Shown here: in pieces, positions 57,337 to 64,000 of the stretch
Layout of the letters: every line of letters begins with the position of its first letter
Position numbering within the stretch: position 1 is the stretch's first letter
Assembly: GCA_022264855.1 (NCBI GenBank)
Contig: JABYQU010000027.1
Location: 1 to 64,000 of the forward strand
Reading direction: 5' to 3'
Origin: Lenzites betulinus
Taxonomy: Eukaryota; Basidiomycota; Agaricomycetes; Polyporales; Polyporaceae
Length of the DNA: 64,000 nt
Position numbers and translations under genes: made by a program
The notes under the pieces: generated by a model
What the model saw: the letters and a program-made list of their open reading frames with translations, nothing else
The model's database searches: none
Told to the model about the DNA's origin: nothing

Positions 57337-58078
57337 TGAGTCGCGGAATGCCGCGTTCGATGAGGATTGCTTGTGCTGTCATGTCTGTGAGCATCAGCCC
57401 ATTGGGTACATGAGCAAGAGAGGTCGTACACTACCAAGGGAAAGCGTGTGTGTTGCTGGCACCCGACCGCTGCCCATTGTCAGGTCAACATAAGTATCAG
57501 TGACATAAAGGATCCGTTGGCTGACGAAGGTTAGTTTTGCCTTCGACACGGCTCTACAACGTTAACCGGAGCACTTCAGTGGTACCGGAGACACTGTCAT
57601 TGTTACCGCTAGTCGTGGCAACAATTGAACACGTACGAGAACCTACGGTTGATCAAGCGCCCGACGTTCATTGTGGCGCGCAGGCGGTGGGTTCGGAGGT
57701 GCGCAGGCTGTTGTGTTGCACCCTTGTGAAGCCGTCGTCAAGGGTAGAACTTGGAGAGTAGTGTATACATCCCACGAGGTGAGTCTGAAAGGAAGGGACA
57801 CGGAGGGGCCTCGGACGATTAACACAATGAGAGTAACAAGGTAGGAACGGGCTGACGATCGTTCATGTACTTACATGTCCAGATCTCCGATCGAGTCTCG
57901 GGCCTGGCACACAGAATAGAGAGCGTGGGACGTGTTGCATAAGTCTTGCGATGCAGCTCCACGCTGCGATGACGTCCGCTGTTACCATGTGAAGCATCTG
58001 CAAAAACGAATCAGAAGCGTATGCAATTCTGGGCCGTGATACAATATCAGCATCTCAGCCTGACAAACGAGGTGACCG
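57337..58078. other. Intergenic between F-box genes 1 and 2
   Basis: No gene supported. 57337-57420 is the promoter side of gene 1. The remainder has short open frames only. Confidence 0.4.
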
Positions 58079-59784
58079 CTAGTAGCATCGTGCATTAAAC
58101 AAGCCCTCTGTGAACTCGAGGCCCTGCGCCCGCACAAGCGCGACACTCGCCGACTCGTCGAGCACCTGTATCACCAGGCCGTCATCTCCGCCGCGGAGCG
58201 TCCAATGACTATAACGGTGACCCTCGATCTCCAGCACGACGTGAGCGAGGGTCGGGGCAGCTTTGAAAAGACGCCGGAGCACGTCCTCGAAGGACGAGGT
58301 TTTGAATCCCTCGACCATTTTGTTCTGCTTCGGGCGGTGCCACCAGCCCCCGAAATCTTCCTGTTCCGGATCAAATGCATCGGGCTCGAGCTTCTCGAGG
58401 CGGAGAATGAGGAACTCGAGGGGGTGATCGCACAGTAGCGTTGCGAGGGTAGACTGGCAGTCTTGGGTCAGACGTCTGCACCAGACACGCAGCTGCTATA
58501 GTCACGCACCACGAATCTCTCTTTGCTCCCCCACAATGCTGAAGCTACAATCTCCAGGTACAGGTGCGTGAGCTTTATGCCAGGCGGGATGAGCATGGTG
58601 AGGTCGCTGGCGATAAAGCCGGGCTCGACGCCGATGTGCAGAATCAAGCGGGAGGGCTGGGTCTCCGAGATCACCGTGCGCAGCCATTCGAGGATTGGCA
58701 TCTCACAGCTCACGCGGTACACCTCGAGAATCTTCGTGCGAAGCGCGCTGCCGAGGCCGTAGAGCGAATCCACGTCGCCGCACAGGCGATCGAGCACCCC
58801 CCACGTGTAGTAGGTCATAGCAAACTGAGCCTCCTCTCGCATCGCCTCTGCGTCCATGTTCTCCCCGATCAAGAGTTGGAACTGACGGACGGAAGGGAAA
58901 GTTTCGAAGAGCAATACAAGCTCTTCAATGTCTTCGATGTCACGGAGGCCGAGTGTATGGACACGGGGGAACTTCACATTGAGTCCTGATTCCGTGTTGA
59001 GAGAGGTGAGGTGCCAGATGTTCATAACCTGCCAGTCGCGCCAGACGAGTTTCCCCAGGTCCACGACGAGCTTTTCGAGGGTAGACACGAAAGGCACCGC
59101 CAGTTCGATGATGCTTGTCTCCCGCCCTATCGGAGCGCTGCAGTCCAGGTAGAGCGTCTTCAGCGGCGACTTCATCAGCCTCAAGACGTCCAAGGTGAGG
59201 TAGTCTCCAACGTCCGAGTCGGCTACATGGAAACGTCGCAGGTGCTCGTGGTTGACGATGGCAGCCGCGAAGAAGCTTTCGTCGTCAAGGCCGAGGAGGC
59301 CGTCGCAGTTCTCGACACTGAGATCCTCGAGATTTTTCGCCTGCTCCAGGACTTGGGCGAGCATGTTGACGAGCTCCGTCGTCAAGCAGGCGTCGTAGAC
59401 TTGCTCGGGCCAGGGAACCCCGACGATGTAACCTAGACGATTGTCACCAGATACCTTGTCTTGAGGGACAGCGATATCTAGGAGAGACTCGTCTTCGGAG
59501 TCCGGATAGTGGTACATGTCTTCGCGTGGTATCTTGATGGAGAACTGGCGAAGAAATGACGCTCGAGAGGGGAGATCACTGAGCATGAATGCGCAAAAAG
59601 AGCGCAGCTCGGCAGGCTTTTGGATAACCACTCCGTCGGCGAGCAGGGTTCTGACTCCAGCGTGCCGAAGGGTCTTGCATGTGCTCATGAGCGCTGCCAC
59701 GTCAGCTCGCCGCGGCGCGACGTAGTTGAACAGATCGAGGAGGAGGTCATGGTTGAGACGTGGCCTCTGTGCGTAGGCGGACAT
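58079..59784 (-). CDS. F-box/LRR protein, cluster gene 2
   Basis: Paralogue of gene 1. I chose ATG 59784 (MSAYAQRPRLNHDLLLDLFN) because it aligns with the starts of genes 1 and 3. An in-frame ATG at 59880 would add 32 residues with no match. F-box-like LNHDLLLDLFNYVAPRRADV, then AALMSTCKTLRHAGVRTLLA. Leucine-rich strands (LEQAKNLEDLSVENCDGLLG; IVNHEHLRRFHVADSDVGDY; FPRVHTLGLRDIEDIEELVL) and GVLDRLCGDVDSLYGLGSAL. The intron donor follows RFV (GTGCGTGA, about 58507) and the acceptor is TGCCAG (about 58454). Exon 2 starts STLATLLCDHPLEFLILRLE and ends GLEFTEGLFNARCY at 58079. About 550 residues, intact. Confidence 0.88.
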
Positions 59785-60737
59785 GTGGTGATGACTCGCA
59801 GGGTACGGTACTCGACGTCGGCGAAGAGTTCTGTAGAAATGGAGCTTATGAGTAAATGAATTTTGTAGGGACCTGGGCAAATTTGGAGGTTACCAGGAGG
59901 TGCCATGCAAGAGCCGAGTACGTTCGCTTATGCTAGCACCTCGAAGTTCGGTATACGCACGGTGCTGGCAGATCAAAGTGAGTATGTGTTCCAATGAAGA
60001 ATTCGTCGGCTCGCAAGGTATCAACGAGTGAGGCGAGCGCTGTTCTCATAGGAACTTCAGCGTCTCGCCGCTTAGTCGGCGAGTGCCTTGAACTTGAAGC
60101 AGTGCACCAAGGTGCATCGCCGCTGGGAGCTTGAATCCTCCCTACCAGGGAAGTGTCGTAAGTACGCCGACTGAGTGAGTGAGTGAGTGAGAGTGAGTAC
60201 GAGCTCGGACGACGCTGCCTGATCCGGTCACACCCATTGTGCAAGAGGCAAATACCGTGGCCGCGGCCCGGATTCGGGGTATGTTCTACACTCGCACTCA
60301 CTAGCCTCCACTCGCGTGCTAAAACATGCGCCAGCACACTTCTTCCGCCGACAAGTCACAGGGCCTCGACAACTTCAAGCTCGCATACTTTGTGAACAAC
60401 ACAGTACGCAGTATCTAGCAAACCACTGGCACGTCTTAGCGAACTTAGCTAGCAAACTTCACGGCACCCCATGCAGCTCCCGGCTAACAACACCATCTGC
60501 GAGAGAGAGGAAGACTTCGAGACGTTCAAGGGGCTCTCAGCTCATACGAACTGTCATTTTCTAATCTCAATGACCGCGAGCGCATGCTCACGCTCCTTTG
60601 AGCTACACATCATCGACCTGCTTGGCCAGGGACAGGGACTCTGTCTCCTCATTTGCTGCGTAGTACATCCGGGCTTTTCATCGTGAGTAAAGAGCATAGT
60701 ACAAACATCCAGAGTCATCCAGCCAACCAAAGCCTCT
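59785..60737. other. Intergenic between F-box genes 2 and 3
   Basis: GAGT tetranucleotide microsatellite at about 60173-60199. No gene supported. Confidence 0.5.
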
Positions 60738-62422
60738 TCACGAGCCACTCCACGAACACTCGATCAAGCCGTCTCTCAACCCGAGCCCCGCCGCATGCAC
60801 CACTGCACGACCCGTCGCCTCGTCGAGCAGCTCTGGCACTAGACCGTCATATCCGTCCTGCAGCTTCCAGTGAGTATAACTGTGACCCTCGATCTCCAAC
60901 ACAACGTGGGACACTGCCAGGGAAGCCCCGAAAAGGCGCGGGTGCACTGTCTCCTCGATGAGCGCGGTTTTCATCCCCTCGACGATCTCGGACTGCATCA
61001 GCGATTGCCGCTCACCCTTAGGCTTCGGGTCATTGATGTTGCTCTGTTCCTGGACAAGTACCTCACGCTCTATAAAGCGAATAATGACGAACTGGACAGG
61101 GTGAGTGTACAGTAGCGCTGCGAGAGCAAACTAGGCGTCTGGATTAGTCCACGGGAAAGATATACGCAGCTGACACGACAACCCACCAAGAAAACATCTG
61201 CGGTCCCCTCCATGAACGAGGCTATCGTTAGGTTCAACACCAGGTGCGTGACATTCTTGTACCCAAGCGGAAGGAGGCTGATGATGCCGATGGCAGAAAA
61301 CCCAGGGTCGAGGTCGATGTGCAGAACCAAGTGGGTTGGCTGGATCTCCCAGATCACCACATGCAGCCATTCGGACTGGTCCGCATCGGAGCGGTTCACG
61401 CAATACACCTCGAGGGTCTTCGCGCAGAGAGTGCCACGGAGACCGTAGAGCGAGTTCACGTCACCGCACAGGCGGTCGAGAACCCCCCACCGAAACACGT
61501 CGGGAGGAGCGTAGGCTCGCATGAGCTTCATATTCGATTTTGGGTTGTCGAAGAATTCAAAATGTCGAAGGGCAGGGAATGAGTGGTTGAGCAGGGTGAC
61601 GATAGAAGCCTCGCGGCCTTGATAGTCACGGAGAGAAAGTGCGCGGAGCTTGGGGAATTCCACACAGCCTCCCGACCCGTCCCCAGCAAATACTAGTGTT
61701 CCCAAGTCTCCACACTTCACAAGGAGCTTCTCGAGGGAGTCATAGTGTGGTCCCGTCAGCGCGAGAACATGATCCGCATATTTGTGCGAAAAAGTGCTAT
61801 CGAGATCAAGCTCCACCAGCCGCGAGTCCATTGTCTCCAGGAGTTCTGCTGCGGGTCCCCATATGCCCTCCATACGGACTCGCCGGAGATGCTTGAGATG
61901 GATGATGGCATCGGAGATGGAGATGGCTTTGTTGAGGGATATGTCTTTCTTGATGGAGAGGAGGTGGGCGCAAGCATCAACGCTGAGATCCTCGATATTC
62001 TCCGTCTTCTGCAGGACTCGAGCGAGCATGTCCGCCAGATCCCATGTCAGGAGGGAATCACGCCCCTGCTCGGAATGGAGCTCCGAGTCAAACTCCTGTT
62101 CAAATTCATCGCGGTTCGCGAAGATACCGCCTTCATAGTACGTGTATGGGCCGAAGAGGTCGTCCGGTATCTCGATTGAGAGTCGTCTCAGGAGTGGTGC
62201 GCGGGTAACGATGTCCCCAAACATGAATGCGCAGAACGAACGCAGCGCGAACGGCGTGCGGACCACCACTCCGTGCGCAAACAGAGGTGTGACCCCCGCC
62301 CTCCGAAGGGTCTTGCATGTGCTCATCAGCAATATCACGTCCGCTTGGTCCTGCATATGCTCGAACAGATAGAGCAGGATGTCGTGGCTGAGACGGGGCC
62401 GAGATAAGTAGGCGGACGTCAT
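60738..62422 (-). CDS. F-box/LRR protein, cluster gene 3
   Basis: Third paralogue. ATG 62422 (MTSAYLSRPRLSHDILLYLF) fits the family start; an in-frame ATG at 62488 is upstream. F-box-like YLFEHMQDQADVILLMSTCK. LRR-like segments (VLQKTENIEDLSVDACAHLL; IIHLKHLRRVRMEGIWGPAA; FPKLRALSLRDYQGREASIV) and GVLDRLCGDVNSLYGLRGTL with TLEVYCV. Intron: donor GTGGGTTG after DVFL (about 61194). The acceptor that keeps the family text is CCTAG near 61132, giving FALAALLYTHPVQFVIIRFI; the nearer CAG would lead to an early stop. Exon 2 has VVLEIEGHSYTHWKL and AVVHAAGLGLRDGL and ends at 60738. Intact. Confidence 0.87.
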
Positions 62423-63051
62423 ACTGCGGCGTATGACGGGCGAAGGCGAAGTAGATACCTGTAAGTTGAGGTCAGATGGATAGTTCATATCTGTAAACAG
62501 CTAGGAAAACGGGGGCGTTACCGGGGGCAACGACGCAGGGAGTTGCGCCATTTCCTTCGAGTCTTTGCCGACAGCGGCATGCGTTGTAGGAGTCATGAAT
62601 ATGTCCGGTGGCTCGCGAGAGTGCTGGTTGAGTTGTGAGTTCGACCAAACTGAAGTGACGGAAGATAATTGTAGTAGGACAACCCTGACATCTGTACAGC
62701 CCTGTGGCTGAGTGGTTTATGTGTATCACTCTTACTTAGGCTTTTTCAGCAGGTCCGGTGTTCAATTCCGCTGGCTGCGTGTTCTTTTCGTGGCTGCAAC
62801 TACAATAGACGCCCACCTCGCCGTGACTGCAACTGCAGATAGGCGCCTGCGTCTCGCGCGTCAGTGGCTGTGCCAAACGGCGCCTATTTGGCCTTAAACC
62901 GCTGAAGTTGCAACTACCGCTATTTATTACACCTAGAATGTTGCAACAACTGTTGTATACTCTACCATTCTTCGAAATGCATTTGCCTGATTTCATTTAC
63001 ATCAGACATCAAATCGTCCCATAGAACTCAAACACTGCAGTCCGTGCTATT
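62423..63051. other. Divergent spacer of F-box genes 3 and 4
   Basis: The two genes face away from each other, so this holds both promoters. It also carries the tRNA-like relic at 62698-62777. No other gene. Confidence 0.45.
62698..62777 (+). pseudogene. tRNA-like relic with box A and box B
   Basis: Box A TGGCTGAGTGG at 62705-62715 and box B GTTCAATTCC near 62760 have tRNA spacing. The acceptor pairs only for four base pairs (AGCC with GGCT), and the anticodon and T stems are poor. It may be a decayed tRNA (Leu or Ser type box A) or a tRNA-derived repeat end. Not a working tRNA as read. Confidence 0.35.
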
Positions 63052-64000
63052 ATGTCTGGCAAACCACCTCTCAACGACGACATCCTCGTCGAAGTTCTGC
63101 ACCACATCCAGCGTCAATCTGACGTGGCGAGGATGATGCGCACGTGCAAAATCCTTTGGCAAAGTGGAGCAAAAGCGTTACTCGCTCACGGAGTCGTAGT
63201 CACAAATCCGCCCTCCCTGGGCTCATTCTGCACCTTCATGCTCAGCAACATCGCGGCTCGTGCGCCACATCTACGCCAATTTCACTTCGACATGCCATTT
63301 GTCCTAAAGAAATGGTTATGGGGTTCGGACTGGAGCAAGGTCAGAGACGAAGACGAAAAGTATGAATATATGCCATTGTATGAAGACGAAGACGAAGACG
63401 AGATGCATTCCTTGACGTTTCTGCCAAGAGCATTTGCCGGTATGCTTGCACAAGTCCTACACAAGACCGTGAATCTCCAGGATCTTACCATTGTTTCGTG
63501 CGAGAGGCTCATTACCCTGGACAACAACGCCAAATTTTCCGAGGCCATCATCGCTCTCCGACACCTCCGCCGCTTCCGAATGGAGTCCGTTGGGGTCGCC
63601 ACCGCAGAGGTTCTGAAGGCCATGGCGTCTCCGCTGGTTGAGCTCCATCTCGGATACTTCTGGGATGGCTGTATCCCATCTGCCGGACTCTTCTCGCTGG
63701 CAGAACATCACGCCTCGACCCTCGAAAAGCTCAGCGCAGAGGATTTCTCACTCGACAAGAAAGTCACAACGACGTTTCCTCGTGTCCGTGCGCTCGCTCT
63801 CCGCGACTGTAGCATAGAGGGTATCACCGTGCTCCATGAGGCATTCCCCGGCCTCCGATCTCTTGAGGTGTCTGGTACAACTGCACGGTACTATGACAAT
63901 GGTAGAGCACGGGGGCTAGAGCGCACCCAACCATGGGGGGAACTCGACCGCTTGTGCGGTGACACCGACTCGCTGTACGTGCTGGGTCGATGTCCTCGCG
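63052..64000 (+). CDS. F-box/LRR protein, cluster gene 4 (runs off the window)
   Basis: Plus-strand paralogue of genes 1-3, open without a stop to the last base (316 codons seen). ATG 63052 (MSGKPPLNDDILVEVLHHIQ). F-box-like DDILVEVLHHIQRQSDVARM and MRTCKILWQSGAKALLAHGV. An acidic insert follows (YEDEDEDEDEMHSL, about residue 108). LRR-like strands (VLHKTVNLQDLTIVSCERLI; IIALRHLRRFRMESVGVATA; FPRVRALALRDCSIEGITVL; HEAFPGLRSLEVSG), then GELDRLCGDTDSLYVLGR, the same conserved block as the other copies. The conserved intron and C-terminal exon must lie beyond 64000. Confidence 0.9.
   Translation, partial: MSGKPPLNDDILVEVLHHIQRQSDVARMMRTCKILWQSGAKALLAHGVVVTNPPSLGSFCTFMLSNIAARAPHLRQFHFDMPFVLKKWLWGSDWSKVRDEDEKYEYMPLYEDEDEDEMHSLTFLPRAFAGMLAQVLHKTVNLQDLTIVSCERLITLDNNAKFSEAIIALRHLRRFRMESVGVATAEVLKAMASPLVELHLGYFWDGCIPSAGLFSLAEHHASTLEKLSAEDFSLDKKVTTTFPRVRALALRDCSIEGITVLHEAFPGLRSLEVSGTTARYYDNGRARGLERTQPWGELDRLCGDTDSLYVLGRCPR

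Overview
The window reads as nuclear DNA of a filamentous basidiomycete, probably an Agaricomycete and perhaps a polypore. The genes are dense and GC-rich, and almost every one is cut by 45-60 nt GT-AG introns. The recognisable proteins are eukaryotic (prefoldin 6, Vti1, Sym1/Mpv17, a Set3-like PHD-SET protein, dynamin, Rho GTPase, phospholipase B, MFS transporter, expanded F-box/LRR proteins). The placement within basidiomycetes is inference; the sequence alone does not name a species.

Layout. (1) 0.25-2.4 kb: a multi-exon gene of unknown function on the minus strand that carries a homopolymer frameshift. (2) 2.9-5.25 kb: a satellite array of 476-bp units in an alternating ABAB order (952-bp higher-order repeat). 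(3) 6.1-12.6 kb: an SNF2-type helicase gene (minus). Its C-terminal exon holds a coding minisatellite and one intron is swollen to 896 bp by a palindrome-bearing minisatellite. (4) 13.3-23.4 kb: a gene-poor island of palindrome-centred repeats. It holds a 2.8-kb giant inverted repeat (14221-17031) inserted in a minisatellite with a 5-bp target duplication, a BAH/PHD-like chromatin gene (18429-19698), a second type of minisatellite, and a 2.75-kb segment bounded by 56-bp direct repeats in which tandem copies keep hairpins by compensatory change. (5) 23.9-51.3 kb: ordinary gene-rich DNA, in order an LRR/F-box-like protein, prefoldin 6, Vti1, an inverted duplication, Sym1, a large PHD-SET protein, a dynamin GTPase, secreted phospholipase B, an MFS transporter and a Rho GTPase with a 7-nt microexon. 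(6) 52.2 kb: tRNA-Cys(GCA). (7) 52.8-64 kb: a cluster of five related F-box/LRR genes, one a pseudogene and one running off the window.

The housekeeping genes are independent units rather than a pathway, apart from the divergent prefoldin 6/VTI1 pair that shares a 458-bp promoter region. The most unusual signal is in regions 2-4. At least five unrelated tandem arrays share a short, nearly perfect palindrome with one unpaired central base (arms ending in ..TCC and GGA..), and one array sits inside a helicase intron. Elsewhere in the island hairpin arms change sequence in concert while pairing is kept. This points to a process that acts on the hairpin structure, which is inference from the sequence pattern only.
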